Below, piece after piece: positions 34,017 to 43,385 of a DNA stretch of 54,884 nt. Under the pieces are notes generated by a model. The model was not told the origin of the DNA. It ran no database searches and was given only the letters and a program-made list of their open reading frames with translations. Each line of letters opens with the position of its first letter. Within the stretch, counting starts at the first letter, position 1. The stretch is from positions 1-54,884 of the forward strand of contig JBFWQM010000009.1 in NCBI GenBank assembly GCA_050249455.1, read 5' to 3'. This DNA is from JBFWQM01 sp050249455 (GTDB lineage Bacteria; Pseudomonadota; Alphaproteobacteria; MPNO01; VGEU01). A program made the translations under genes and the position numbers.

Positions 34017-35210
34017 ATGGCTTCCGCACTGAAGAAAGTACCGGACGCTTCCCCCCTGACGCTTGCCGAGCGCGACCGGCGCTATCGCCTGGTCCGCGCC
34101 GAGCTGAAGAAGCGCGGGATCGGCGCGCTGATCGTCGGGGGCACCAACATGCTCTATCTCAGCGGCGGCCTGTCGGGCGAGATGGCCGGGGTCCTGCCGG
34201 CGGATGAGGGCGAGCGCTACAGCGGCATCGTCCAGTGGCGCTACTTGTGCGACATCCCGGTCAAGGTGATGCTCGACATGCAGGACTGGGTGACCGACCT
34301 GCGGTCGAGCCGTGCGCCGGCCCCGGCGCTGATCGAGCGCATCAGGGAACTGAAGCTGGAGAACGGCACCGTCGCCTATGCCGGCCCCTTCGGCCACCGC
34401 GTCTACGCCGCGGTGATGAAGGCGATCCCGACCCTCAAGATCGTCGATGCGACCGACATCCTCGACAACCTGCGCACCATCAAGAGCGCCGAGGAGATCG
34501 AGCTGATCGACCGCGCCAACCATATCTTCAACGCCGCGATCGAGGCGATCCACCACAAGGGCCGGCCCGGCATGCTGGGCCGCGAGATCGTGCAGATCGG
34601 CCTCAACGCGATGTGGGATGCCGGCGGCGACATCGACTGCATGTTCTCGTTCAACTTCGGCCCCGACCCGAAGCAGAACCCCGTGCTCGCCGACGTCTGC
34701 CTCAACAAGCGCATCCAGCCGGGCGACATCGGCACGCTGACCGCGCACTCGCACTACCACCACTACGCCGGCCATTCCGACCAGGAGATCGCGTTCGGCG
34801 ATCCGCGGCAGAGCCACGTCAAGCTGTTCGAGGCCGTCAAGAAGGCGCGGACTGAAGTCCTGACGAAGGTCCGCGCCGGCGTCACCGCGCGCAGCCTGTT
34901 CGACGCCTACGACGCGGTCGCGGCGACCACCGGCTTCGACACCTCCGAGCACGCGCAGATGCACCAGTACGGCCTCGACGTGCCGGAGTTTCCGGGGCCC
35001 GGCTTCCGCATCGAGGATGCGAAGGGTGGCAAGGGCCTCGGCGGCGGCGGCAACTTCACGCTGACGACTGGCATGATCTACAGCATCTCGCCAACCCTGA
35101 TCGACCCGGCGAACGGCGACCTCCTGCTCGGCGGCACCTCGCTGGCGGTCACCGATACCGGCTACCGCGAGCTCGGGGCGCGGCCCGTCGAGCTCCTGGT
35201 CGCCGGCTGA
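34017..35210 (+). CDS. M24 pita-bread fold protein with degenerate metal site (copy 3)
   Basis: A 397-residue creatinase-like protein, more distant from copies 1 and 2. The second Asp ligand is present (Asp255 in GHSDQE), but the first, 11 residues back, is His244 in a His-rich HSHYHHYAGH stretch; the His of AQMHQYGLD is kept; the Glu of the usual EPG is Ser (SISP). Thus the metal site is altered, though the His cluster could bind metal in a different way. GGAGAG lies seven bases before the ATG. Followed after 13 bases by the OCD-like gene. Confidence 0.87.
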   Translation: MASALKKVPDASPLTLAERDRRYRLVRAELKKRGIGALIVGGTNMLYLSGGLSGEMAGVLPADEGERYSGIVQWRYLCDIPVKVMLDMQDWVTDLRSSRAPAPALIERIRELKLENGTVAYAGPFGHRVYAAVMKAIPTLKIVDATDILDNLRTIKSAEEIELIDRANHIFNAAIEAIHHKGRPGMLGREIVQIGLNAMWDAGGDIDCMFSFNFGPDPKQNPVLADVCLNKRIQPGDIGTLTAHSHYHHYAGHSDQEIAFGDPRQSHVKLFEAVKKARTEVLTKVRAGVTARSLFDAYDAVAATTGFDTSEHAQMHQYGLDVPEFPGPGFRIEDAKGGKGLGGGGNFTLTTGMIYSISPTLIDPANGDLLLGGTSLAVTDTGYRELGARPVELLVAG

Positions 35211-35223
35211 GCGGGGCGCAGCC

Positions 35224-36189
35224 GTGGCCCTGATGCTCAAGGCGGCAGACATCGCGCCGCTGATCGACATGAAGCAGGCGATCGCCTTGACCGAGGCGTC
35301 GCTCGCCGAGCACGCGCGCGGCAACGTCAAGGTGCATGCCCCCTATCACCTCCTCGTGGAAGGGGGCGCGCTGCGCGTGGTCTCGGCCGCCAACAACGAC
35401 AGCGGGCGCATGGGGCTGCGCTACGGCCCGGCGATGAACCTGTCACCGCCGTCGGGCTTCCGTCATCACATCTGCACGCTCTACGCCACCAACGGCGACC
35501 TCCTGGCGATGATGGGGTATCCGTTCAGCACGCTGCGCACGGGGGCGACCGTCGCGGTCGCGGTGAAGCACATGACGCCGCCGGGGCCGAAGCGCATCGG
35601 CCTCCTCGGCACCGGCAACAATGCGCTCAGCCTGCTGCACGGCGTCAGGCACGTGCGCGAGATCAAGGATGTGACCATCTACAGCCGCGACGCCGACCGC
35701 CGCCGCGCCTTCGCGGCCGAGGCGGAGAAGTCGCTCGGGCTGCCGGTGCGCCCGGCGGCGGAGAACCGTGACGCGGTTTCCGGCATGGACATCGTGCTCA
35801 CTGCGACCAACTTCCGCCAGCCGCTGTTCCCGGTCGAATGGCTGGACGATGGCTGCCACGTCAACTCGATGGGGCCGATCGGCGAGGTGCCGGAGGCGCT
35901 GTTCCTCACCGCCAGCCACGTGGTGGTGAGCTGCATCGACCACGAGATCAACTATTTCCAGCCGACCAAGCCGTTCCCGCTGGTCGATCTCGTCAACGCG
36001 GGCCGCATGACCTGGAACGAGGTGGACGAGCTCGGCGCCGTCGTAGCCGGCGCCGCCAAGGCGCGGCGGCGGGCCGGTGGAATCACTGTGTTCCACGAGT
36101 CCGCGGGCGGCTTCGGCGACATCGCCTTCGCGTCCTACGCGTACGAAGAGGCGAAGAAGCGCGGGCTCGGCCAGGAGGTTTCGTTCTGA
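35224..36189 (+). CDS. Ornithine cyclodeaminase/mu-crystallin family protein
   Basis: A 321-residue NAD(P)-binding protein of the OCD/mu-crystallin family, which covers ornithine cyclodeaminase, alanine dehydrogenase and ketimine reductases. The Rossmann motif GLLGTGNNA is at about 121-129, and the substrate-side region has YPFSTLRTGA. The start is a GTG at 35224; an ATG three codons on (35233) is an alternative. Together with RidA-like and M24 (creatinase-fold) proteins it suggests imine or amine chemistry in the island. Substrate unknown. Confidence 0.88.
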   Translation: MALMLKAADIAPLIDMKQAIALTEASLAEHARGNVKVHAPYHLLVEGGALRVVSAANNDSGRMGLRYGPAMNLSPPSGFRHHICTLYATNGDLLAMMGYPFSTLRTGATVAVAVKHMTPPGPKRIGLLGTGNNALSLLHGVRHVREIKDVTIYSRDADRRRAFAAEAEKSLGLPVRPAAENRDAVSGMDIVLTATNFRQPLFPVEWLDDGCHVNSMGPIGEVPEALFLTASHVVVSCIDHEINYFQPTKPFPLVDLVNAGRMTWNEVDELGAVVAGAAKARRRAGGITVFHESAGGFGDIAFASYAYEEAKKRGLGQEVSF

Positions 36190-36259
36190 GCATTGCGCAA
36201 ACCGGCGCCGCCGCGTCAGGCAAGCCGCCGGAACGAGAACCGACTCCAGGGAGGATGCC

Positions 36260-37342
36260 ATGAGGATCGACCGCCGGATCGCGCGTGCGGCGCTGGGCGC
36301 CGCGGCGCTCGCGATCGTTGCAGTCGCGTCTGCCGAGGGGGCCGAGCCGCGCACGCCGGCGCTGGAGAAGCTGCTCAAGGACGCCCAGGCCGAGAAGGCG
36401 ATCAATATCGTCTGGGGACCGACGCTCGGCGCGGCCGAGGGTGCCAGGGGCCTGCAGGATGGAATCAACAAGGCTTACGGCATCAACATCACGGTAAACT
36501 TCACGCCGGGGCCGTCGATGCCGCAGATGGCCAGCCGCGTGATCCAAGAGGTCAAGGCCGGCCGCGCCGCCTCCACCGACGTGCTGCTCGGCGCCGAAGC
36601 GGCGCTCGCCCAGGCGATCGTCGACGATGCGCTGCTGGCGGTGCCGTGGCGCGACTACTTCCCGCACATCAAGCCGGAGATGCTGACCAAGCGCGGCCAC
36701 GCCGTGCACATCGTCACGCTGTTCACCGGCATCTACTACAACACCCAGTTCATCAAGCCGGAGGAAGCGCCGAACTCGATGGCCGAGGTGTTCAATCCGA
36801 AGTGGAAAGGGCGCATCGCTTCGACGCCCTATGCCGCCGGCTTCGACCGGCTGGCGGTGAGCCATGGCGCCGAGAAGATCCGCCCGATCGTCAAGAAGAC
36901 CGCCGAGTGGGCCGGCGGCCTGATCCGCTGCGGCGAGTACGAGCGCCTGGCGAGCGGCGAGTTCATCATGCTGTTTCTCGACTGCGGCCGCACCGACGAC
37001 GGCCTGCTGCGCGAGAAGGGCGGCCCGCTGGAGCAGAAGGTGCTCGACGACGCGGCGCTGACCACCAACTGGTATTTCGGCGTGCCGAAGAACAGCACGC
37101 ACCCCAACCTCGCCGTCCTGCTCACCGGCTTCGTCGCAAGTCCGGCCGGGCAGGCGGTGATCCACCGCTATGGCGGCACCACCTCGCATTATGTCGAGGG
37201 CACGCGATCCTACAAGGAGGCGAAGGAGCTGGAGGGGCGCGGTGTCAAGCTGCTGACCATGGATCCCGACGACCTGCTGCCCCACATCGAACAGCTGGGC
37301 AAGTACCGCAATGAGTTCCAGGCCACGCTGCGGTCGAAGTAG
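36260..37342 (+). CDS. Periplasmic binding protein of a Fbp/Pot-type ABC importer (copy 2)
   Basis: A 360-residue binding protein, paralog of 28507 (shared TPALEKLLKDAQAE, VNFTPGPSMPQ, GGLIRCGEYERLASGEF, LFLDCGR). Sec signal peptide MRIDRRIARAALGAAALAIV ends near AEGAE. CAGGGAGG (36247-36254) sets the ATG at 36260; the longer open frame upstream overlaps the OCD gene. The permease starts 32 bases downstream, so this copy is the primary partner of that permease, with 28507 perhaps widening the ligand range. Confidence 0.9.
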   Translation: MRIDRRIARAALGAAALAIVAVASAEGAEPRTPALEKLLKDAQAEKAINIVWGPTLGAAEGARGLQDGINKAYGINITVNFTPGPSMPQMASRVIQEVKAGRAASTDVLLGAEAALAQAIVDDALLAVPWRDYFPHIKPEMLTKRGHAVHIVTLFTGIYYNTQFIKPEEAPNSMAEVFNPKWKGRIASTPYAAGFDRLAVSHGAEKIRPIVKKTAEWAGGLIRCGEYERLASGEFIMLFLDCGRTDDGLLREKGGPLEQKVLDDAALTTNWYFGVPKNSTHPNLAVLLTGFVASPAGQAVIHRYGGTTSHYVEGTRSYKEAKELEGRGVKLLTMDPDDLLPHIEQLGKYRNEFQATLRSK

Positions 37343-37374
37343 GGCCGTTCGGATGCCGCGTACCGGAGGCCGCG

Positions 37375-39156
37375 TTGACCAGCCTTGACCGCACCTCCAG
37401 CCAGTGGCGCGCCGCCGCGCGTGGCGCCGACCGGCGCGGGTCTCCGCTGCGCCGGCTGACCGGCCGCTGGCTGGTGTTCGCGATCGCCGGCGTGCCGCTG
37501 CTCATCGTGCTCGGCCTGCTGGCCGTGGTGATCTGGGTTTCGTTCCTCGAGGATGTTTCCGGCGGCCTCGGCGGCGCGCTGACCCTGCGCCACTTGGGGA
37601 CGATTTACACCGACAGCCTGGTGTGGACGGCGCTGGTCAACACCGCAGGCTTCGCCGTCGTCACCGTCGTCACCGCGATGGCGTTCGGCGTCGCCGCCGC
37701 CTGGCTGGTGGAGCGCACCGACCTGCCGGGCAAGCGGCTGGTCTATCTCCTGATGACCATCGGGCTCCTGATCCCCACGTTCTTCCAGGCGATGGGCTGG
37801 GTGTTCTTCATGCATCCGCGCATCGGGATGTTCAACCGCTGGATGATGAACCTGTTCGGCCTCAGCGAGGGGCCGGTCAACATCGCCAACGTCTTCGGGA
37901 TGGGCTGGGTCGAAGGGCTGGGGCTCGCCTCGCTCGCCTTCGTCATGACCAGCCCGATCCTGCGCGCCATCAACCCGGCGCTGGAGGAAGGGGCGACCGT
38001 CCACGGCCTCGGCCGCTGGCATGCGCTGCGCTTCATCGTCCTTCCGCTGACCTGGCCGGCGCTCCTGGCGGCGGCGATCTACATCTCGGTGATCGCCATC
38101 GCGACGTTCGAGGTGCCGGCCATCATCGGCATGGCGAACAAGGTCTTCACGTTCTCCACCCTGGTCTACATCAAGGTCTCGCCGGAGCTCGGCACGCCCA
38201 ACTACGGCATCGTCGGCGCGCTCAGCCTGTTCCTGGTCGGGCTGTCCATCCTGCTGAGCTGGTGGTATTTCCGCGTCATCCGCCTGTCGCACCGCTACGG
38301 CGTGGTGCAGGGCCGCGGCTACCGGCCGAAGCTCATCCAGCTTGGCCGCTACTGGTGGCTCGGCTGGCTCGGCCTCGGCATCTACTTCCTGCTGTCGAAG
38401 ATCCTGCCGCTCCTGATGATGATCTGGGCGGCGCTGCTGCCGTGGTTCCAGCCGTTCTCGATCCAGGCGCTCAAGTTCGTCTCATGGCGCAATTTCGAGA
38501 TGATCAACTGGTCGCTGGTGTGGCGCGGCGCGGCCAACACGCTGATCCTTTCGCTCACGGTGCCGACGCTCGCGCTGGTTTTCGGCCTGGCGATCTCGTG
38601 GATCGTCGTCCGCACGCGCCAGCGCCAGCGCTTCCTGTTCGACTGGGTCGCGTTCCTGCCGCATGCGGTGCCCAACCTGATCTTCGCGCTGGCGGCGGTG
38701 ATCGTGGCGCTGTTCGTGCTGCCGCAGTGGCTGCCGCTCTACGGCTCGGTGATGATCCTGGTCGTCGTCTACGTGCTGGTGCGCATCAGCCTGACGACGC
38801 GCGTGCTCAACGGCGCGCTGCTGCAGATCCACAGCGAGCTGGAGGAGGCGGCGCACGTCAGCGGAATCTCGGCGATCGCCACCTTGTGGAAGGTCATCGT
38901 GCCGCTGCTTCTGCCGGCGATGCTGAACCTGTGGATCTGGAACGCGCTGCTCAGCTATCGCGAGCTGACGATGGCGGCGTTCATGGTGACGCAGGACAAC
39001 GTCACCCTGCCGGTCGTTGTGTGGGGCTTCTGGAATTCGGGCCTGGGCGGCCAGGCGGCCGCCGTGTCGCTGGTGTTCGTCGCGACGCTGATCCCGCTGG
39101 TCGCCGCCTACTGGGGGCTACGGTCGCGCACCGGCGTCAGCGGGGTGCAGGGCTGA
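37375..39156 (+). CDS. ABC importer permease, fused double module (FbpB-like)
   Basis: A 593-residue inner-membrane protein with about twelve helices: two BPD_transp_1 modules fused, as in FbpB/ThiP-type permeases. Two coupling loops can be read, one near NPALEEGATVHGLGRWHALRF and one near ELEEAAHVSGISAIATLWKV. TTG start at 37375 with GGAGG five bases upstream; no in-frame ATG is close. Forms the pore for the binding proteins at 36260 and 28507; the ATPase is probably 30834-31907. Substrates of the class include Fe3+, phosphonates and polyamines, but in this context an organic ligand is equally likely. Confidence 0.9.
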   Translation: MTSLDRTSSQWRAAARGADRRGSPLRRLTGRWLVFAIAGVPLLIVLGLLAVVIWVSFLEDVSGGLGGALTLRHLGTIYTDSLVWTALVNTAGFAVVTVVTAMAFGVAAAWLVERTDLPGKRLVYLLMTIGLLIPTFFQAMGWVFFMHPRIGMFNRWMMNLFGLSEGPVNIANVFGMGWVEGLGLASLAFVMTSPILRAINPALEEGATVHGLGRWHALRFIVLPLTWPALLAAAIYISVIAIATFEVPAIIGMANKVFTFSTLVYIKVSPELGTPNYGIVGALSLFLVGLSILLSWWYFRVIRLSHRYGVVQGRGYRPKLIQLGRYWWLGWLGLGIYFLLSKILPLLMMIWAALLPWFQPFSIQALKFVSWRNFEMINWSLVWRGAANTLILSLTVPTLALVFGLAISWIVVRTRQRQRFLFDWVAFLPHAVPNLIFALAAVIVALFVLPQWLPLYGSVMILVVVYVLVRISLTTRVLNGALLQIHSELEEAAHVSGISAIATLWKVIVPLLLPAMLNLWIWNALLSYRELTMAAFMVTQDNVTLPVVVWGFWNSGLGGQAAAVSLVFVATLIPLVAAYWGLRSRTGVSGVQG

Positions 39157-39199
39157 TGCGCGTGACGTTGTGGTTCAATCGGGGAACAGGATCTAGTCG

Positions 39200-40327
39200 A
39201 TGATCAAGCAGGAACAGGTGACGCTGACCGCGCAGGACGGGGCGACGTTCGACGTGATGCTCCATTACGACGACGCCGTGCGGGCGAAGACCGCGTTCAT
39301 GATCATGCACCCGACCACGGACTGGAAGAACCACTTCATCGTCGGCCGCCTGGCGCGTCGCGGGTTCGCCGCGCTCGGCTGCACCAACCGCTATTCCGGG
39401 CGCGAGGCGGAGCTGATCCTGGAGGACACCGTCCTCGACTGGGCGGCGTGCGTGGACTTCCTGAAGAGCCGCGGGTACCAGAAGGTCGTCGGCATCGGCA
39501 ACTCCGGCGGCGGCGAGATCGCCACGTGTTACCAGAGCGAGGCGGTGAAGCCGACCATCAAGTCTTCGCCGGGCGGAGCGCCGCCGGACCTGACCAAGGC
39601 GAAGCTGCAGCCGATGGACGGGCTCGTGATGCTCAACGCCCATGCAGGCCGGCCAATCAGCCTGACCCAGAGCCTCGACCCCTCGGTCGGCGGCGAGGAC
39701 GGCAACGACCCGTTCCAGTACGACCCGTCCCTCGACATGTACAACCCGAAGAACGGCCCGCCTTATTCGGACGAGTTCCGCGCCCGCTATGCGGCGGCGC
39801 AGGTCGAGCGCAACCACAAGATCACGCGGTGGTGCCAGAAGATGGTCGGCCGGATCAAGGAAACCGGCAACCCGCTGATGACCGACCACACCTTCGTCGT
39901 GCACCGCACCGACGCCAACCTGCGGTTCCTCGACAAGTCGATCGACGCGTCCGACCGGAGCGGCCTGACCATCTGGGATGAGGACCCGCGCGTTGCCAAC
40001 TACACGCCGGGCCCCCTGCGCGGCCAGCGCACGCGGCTGCGCATCCTGACCGTGCGCTCGTGGCTCAGCCAGCGCGGCCTCGCCACCTCGCAATTCGACG
40101 TCGCGCACTTCATGCCGCAGTGCAAGGTGCCGACCATCGTGCTGTGCGGCACTGCCGATGCCGGCGGCCCCGAGCATTCCAACGCGACCTTCGCCGGATC
40201 GCCCGACCCGGACAAGAAGATGGTCTGGATCAAGGACGGCACCCACTTCATGCGCGGCCAGGAGGACAAGCAGGAAGAGGTCGCCGACCACCTCGCCGCC
40301 TGGGCCCGCGAGCGCGGCTTCGCCTGA
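39200..40327 (+). CDS. GNSGGG alpha/beta hydrolase (dienelactone-hydrolase-like), copy 3
   Basis: A 375-residue hydrolase related to the tandem pair at 13650/14866 but more distant. Ser102 in GNSGGG, an Asp candidate in CGTADAGG and the His in KDGTHFMRG. It keeps the LDMYNPKNGPP block of the cap. The ATG at 39200 has AGGA about eight bases upstream. It is the last gene of the plus-strand run from 32187 and ends 4 bases before the stop of the convergent YihY gene. Cytosolic. Confidence 0.85.
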   Translation: MIKQEQVTLTAQDGATFDVMLHYDDAVRAKTAFMIMHPTTDWKNHFIVGRLARRGFAALGCTNRYSGREAELILEDTVLDWAACVDFLKSRGYQKVVGIGNSGGGEIATCYQSEAVKPTIKSSPGGAPPDLTKAKLQPMDGLVMLNAHAGRPISLTQSLDPSVGGEDGNDPFQYDPSLDMYNPKNGPPYSDEFRARYAAAQVERNHKITRWCQKMVGRIKETGNPLMTDHTFVVHRTDANLRFLDKSIDASDRSGLTIWDEDPRVANYTPGPLRGQRTRLRILTVRSWLSQRGLATSQFDVAHFMPQCKVPTIVLCGTADAGGPEHSNATFAGSPDPDKKMVWIKDGTHFMRGQEDKQEEVADHLAAWARERGFA

Positions 40328-40331
40328 GCCT

Positions 40332-41441
40332 TCAGCCTGCCACGTGGTCGGCGACGTAGGCCCGCCGCCGGCCCATCGGCTGGGGCGGGCCGGTCGTGGT
40401 GTCGCGGGCGGTCTGCATCTCCATCTCCGCGTTCAGCTCGGCACCCATCAGCACGACGAACGCGGAGATGTAGAGCCACATCAGCAGCACCACGACCCCG
40501 CCGACCGCGCCGTAGGTCGCGCCGTAGTTGCCGAACGCCGCGACGTACCATGAGAATGCCCCGGAGGCGGCCAGCCACAGCACCGTCGCCGCGAGCGCGC
40601 CCGTCGTCGCCCACCGCCATTTCGGCTGCGCACGGCTCGGCGCGAAGCGGTAGAGGAAAGCGAGCGCCAGCATCAGCAGCACGCCCAGCGCCGGCCACCG
40701 GCCGGCCGCGATCGCCCACTCCAGGCCCGGGCCCAGGAAGGTCGCCTGCAGCAGCGGCGGCACCACGACGATGGCGGTCAGCGCCACCAGCGCGCCGACG
40801 AGCGCCGACACGGTCAGCGCCAGCGCCGTCAGGTTGAACGCGAAGAAGCCGCGCTTCTCGTCCTCCTCGTAGGCGATGTTGAGCGCGGTCATGATCGTCT
40901 TCATGCCGCTGGCCGCACCCCACAGCGCAGTCGCGATGGCGACCAGCGCGCCGAAGCTCAGGTTCGACGCCGGCTCGCGGGTCAGCGCGGCGAGCTGCTC
41001 GTGCAGCACCTTCTGTGCGTCGCCCGGCAGGAGCCCGCCCATCGAGGCGATGAGCTCCGCCACCGTGGACGGGTCGGCGAGCAGCCCGAACAGCGCGACC
41101 GCCGCGGCGATTCCGGGGAAGATGGCCATCAGCCCATAGAATGCGACCCCCGCCGCGATGATGGAGATGTTGTCGTTCGACATCTCTGCCTTGACCCGGC
41201 GCAGGATCGCCCACCACGAGCGGCGGTCGAACGCGCGCGGCCCGCGCGCCCCACGGCCCACCGGCGGCGAGGGCGGCGCGCCGTCGGGCGGCGGACGCGT
41301 CCAGCCCATGTCCTCCCGTCCCGCCCCCGCGCTGGCGCGCAGCGCGAGCAGGACCGCGGCGGTGGCCAACGCAGTCACGGAGCGCCCCGGCCGGTTCGGC
41401 CGCTGCCTCGTTCGCGAAGGTGGAATGTCTGGCGCCATCAT
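40332..41441 (-). CDS. YihY/virulence factor BrkB family membrane protein
   Basis: A 369-residue integral membrane protein with a Pro/Arg-rich cytosolic N-terminal 90 residues and about six helices (first in IIAAGVAFYGLMAIFPG, a family hallmark; last in VVLLMWLYISAFVVLMGAELN). The family was once called RNase BN, wrongly. The ATG at 41439-41441 with GGGGAC upstream is preferred; a second ATG follows at once and a longer open frame (to 41660) is Arg-rich. Function of the family is poorly known; transport or envelope roles have been proposed. It marks the end of the catabolic island. Confidence 0.87.
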   Translation of the reverse strand: MMAPDIPPSRTRQRPNRPGRSVTALATAAVLLALRASAGAGREDMGWTRPPPDGAPPSPPVGRGARGPRAFDRRSWWAILRRVKAEMSNDNISIIAAGVAFYGLMAIFPGIAAAVALFGLLADPSTVAELIASMGGLLPGDAQKVLHEQLAALTREPASNLSFGALVAIATALWGAASGMKTIMTALNIAYEEDEKRGFFAFNLTALALTVSALVGALVALTAIVVVPPLLQATFLGPGLEWAIAAGRWPALGVLLMLALAFLYRFAPSRAQPKWRWATTGALAATVLWLAASGAFSWYVAAFGNYGATYGAVGGVVVLLMWLYISAFVVLMGAELNAEMEMQTARDTTTGPPQPMGRRRAYVADHVAG

Positions 41442-41577
41442 GTCCCCGCGAGGGAACGCGGAGGGGCCAGGGCGGTTCCTTACGGGAACCCGCCCTCGTC
41501 CGGGAACGCCGCGGCCGCTGCGGCATTGCACCAGCGCCCGGCGCGGCACCCGACCAGATTGTCCCGGAGTACGCTTC

Positions 41578-42564
41578 ATGCCCCACACGCGCGAGGACTT
41601 CGCAGCCGCAGGCAAGGAGGTCGCGCGGCGGCAGCGCGAGATGCAGGAGGCGGCCGACAAGGCTGAGGCCGCGCGCCCGAAGTCCAGGCACGAGAGCGCG
41701 ATGCAGGCCGGCGCACGGCCCTATCCGGTGCCGCCGCTGCCGGCGCAGCATCTTGCCAAGCCCGGCCGCGAGCACGACCTCGACCTGTCGCCGATGTACG
41801 ACGCGCCCGGCTACAAGGGCTCGGAGAAGCTGAAGGACAGGGTCGCCATCGTGACTGGCGGCGATTCCGGGATCGGCCGCGCGATCGCCGTGCTCTTTGC
41901 GCGCGAAGGGGCGGACGTCGCGATCGTGTACCTGTCGGAGGACGCGGACGCCGAGGCGACGTGCGCGGCGGTGGAGGCGGAGGGGCAGCGCTGCATCGCC
42001 TTCGCCGGCGACGTCGGCGATCCAGCGTTCTGCCGCTTCCTGGTGGCGCGGACGGTCAAGGAATTCGGCCGGATCGACGTCCTGGTCAACAACGCCGCTT
42101 TCCAGCAGCACGCAGGCGACATCGAGGAGCTGCCCGACGAGCAGTTCGACCACACGATCCGGACCAACCTGCGCGGCTACTTCAACATGGCGAAGTCGGT
42201 GGTGCCGCACATGCGCACCGGCAGCGCGATCGTGATGTGCGGATCGGTGACCGGGATCCAGGGCAGCGGCGGCCTGCTGGACTACTCGATGACAAAGGGC
42301 GGCATCCACGCCTTCGTCCGGTCGCTGGCCTCGCAGCTTGTTTCGCGCGGCATCCGCGTCAACGCGGTCGCTCCCGGTCCGGTGTGGACGCCGCTGAACC
42401 CGGCCGACCGCGCCGCGGAGCAGGTCGCCAGGTTCGGCAGCCAGACGCCGATGAAGCGGCCCGCGCAGCCCGAAGAGATCGCGCCCGCCTTCGTCTTCCT
42501 CGCCGCGCCCGCGTGCTCCAGCTACATCACCGGCGAGGTGCTGCCGATCATCGGCGGCTACTGA
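41578..42564 (+). CDS. SDR-family oxidoreductase with N-terminal extension (YghA-like)
   Basis: A 328-residue classical short-chain dehydrogenase/reductase with an 85-residue charged N-terminal extension, as in YghA-like stress-induced SDRs. Cofactor motif TGGDSGIG at 93-100, NNAA at 171-174, catalytic Ser223, Tyr236 and Lys240 (YSMTK). The ATG at 41578 has no strong ribosome site. A long GC hairpin (42575-42612) follows the stop. Uses NAD(P)H; substrates of this subgroup are probably small aldehydes or sugars. Divergent from YihY by 136 bases. Confidence 0.88.
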   Translation: MPHTREDFAAAGKEVARRQREMQEAADKAEAARPKSRHESAMQAGARPYPVPPLPAQHLAKPGREHDLDLSPMYDAPGYKGSEKLKDRVAIVTGGDSGIGRAIAVLFAREGADVAIVYLSEDADAEATCAAVEAEGQRCIAFAGDVGDPAFCRFLVARTVKEFGRIDVLVNNAAFQQHAGDIEELPDEQFDHTIRTNLRGYFNMAKSVVPHMRTGSAIVMCGSVTGIQGSGGLLDYSMTKGGIHAFVRSLASQLVSRGIRVNAVAPGPVWTPLNPADRAAEQVARFGSQTPMKRPAQPEEIAPAFVFLAAPACSSYITGEVLPIIGGY

Positions 42565-42574
42565 TCCGGCAGCG

Positions 42575-42612
42575 AGCCCGGGGCCGCGGCGTCCTCGCCG
42601 CGGCCCCGGGCT
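42575..42612 (+). terminator. Long GC hairpin after the SDR gene
   Basis: A perfect 17-bp stem (42575-42591 with 42596-42612) around a TCCT loop, 11 bases after the stop. There is only a short T tract, so it may terminate or stabilise the 3' end. Confidence 0.6.
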
Positions 42613-42736
42613 TCGGCTACACTATGGCGACCGTCGGCGCCGCCGTGCGCCGCGGTCACGCCAGCCGCAGCCCGGCGCGTCCGGGCGCGTATCCTCCGGT
42701 GGCCGTCGCCACTTCATCCGTTAGGGAGAGCTTGGG

Positions 42737-42877
42737 ATGGCCAAGGGACAGAAGCGCAGCACTCGCGAAGCGAAGAAGCCGAAGCAGAAAAAGCCGTCGG
42801 CTGCCGGCCCCGCATCGTCGCCGGCGCCGCCGTCGGCATCGAAGCAAAGCACGTTCATCCCATCCAGGAAGAAATAG
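42737..42877 (+). CDS. Small Lys/Arg-rich protein, 46 residues
   Basis: ATG at 42737, stop TAG at 42875-42877, with GGGAGAG eight bases upstream. The product starts MAKGQKRSTREAKKPKQKK, continues with a Pro/Ala/Ser-rich middle and ends FIPSRKK: ten Lys, strongly basic, no hydrophobic part. Short MAKGQ.RS.RE.KKPK proteins of unknown function are found in many proteobacteria, which supports a real gene. Nucleic-acid or ribosome binding is possible from composition only. Confidence 0.7.
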   Translation: MAKGQKRSTREAKKPKQKKPSAAGPASSPAPPSASKQSTFIPSRKK

Positions 42878-42929
42878 CGCCCGACAAAACGCCGCCGGCG
42901 AACGCTCGCACGGTGCGCATCGGGCGGGG

Positions 42930-43364
42930 TTACCCGCGCGACACCCGTGCGGCCAGCAGGTGGTCGAGCGACAGCGGTCCGGCGCCGTACTTCATGAGGA
43001 ACAGGAACGCGACGGCCCAGACGCCGTGCGTGTCGAACGCGTTGGGGTAGACGAAGAGCTGGATCACCAGCGTCATTCCCAGCAGCGTCGCGGAGGCGAA
43101 CCGGGTTGCCAGCCCCAGGAACAGCAGCGGCGGCAGCGCCAGCTCCGCGGCGGTCGCAAGCCAGGCCGCGAGTTCGGGCTGCAGCAGCGGCAGCCGGTAT
43201 TCCTCGCGGAACAGCGCCAAAGTCGTGCCTTCGGACCAGCCGTCGATCTTGAGCAACCCCGACCGCAGGAAGGTGGTGCCGGCCGCGATCCGCGCGATCA
43301 GGGCGATCAGGCCGTTCGGGATTCGCTCGAACAGCGCAATCGTTCGCAGGGCTGCCGCGTGCAT
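42930..43364 (-). CDS. DoxX-family membrane protein of the bufferin operon
   Basis: A 144-residue membrane protein with four predicted helices and the DoxX pattern (LIARIAAGTTFLRSGLLKIDGW at the start, LFVYPNAFDTHGVWAVAFLFLMKYG near the end). Last gene of the bufferin operon, 21 bases after bufC. DoxX-like proteins accompany bufferin genes in Caulobacter and elsewhere, where the gene is called bufD; its role there is not settled. TGGAGA-type ribosome site (AGGAGAAG) lies upstream of the ATG at 43362-43364. Confidence 0.85.
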   Translation of the reverse strand: MHAAALRTIALFERIPNGLIALIARIAAGTTFLRSGLLKIDGWSEGTTLALFREEYRLPLLQPELAAWLATAAELALPPLLFLGLATRFASATLLGMTLVIQLFVYPNAFDTHGVWAVAFLFLMKYGAGPLSLDHLLAARVSRG

Positions 43365-43385
43365 GGTCTTCTCCTGGGGCGAGTA

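Noticed and set aside
40332..41441. Ribonuclease BN
   Set aside because: The YihY/BrkB family was once misnamed RNase BN; this is an integral membrane protein with no nuclease motif.
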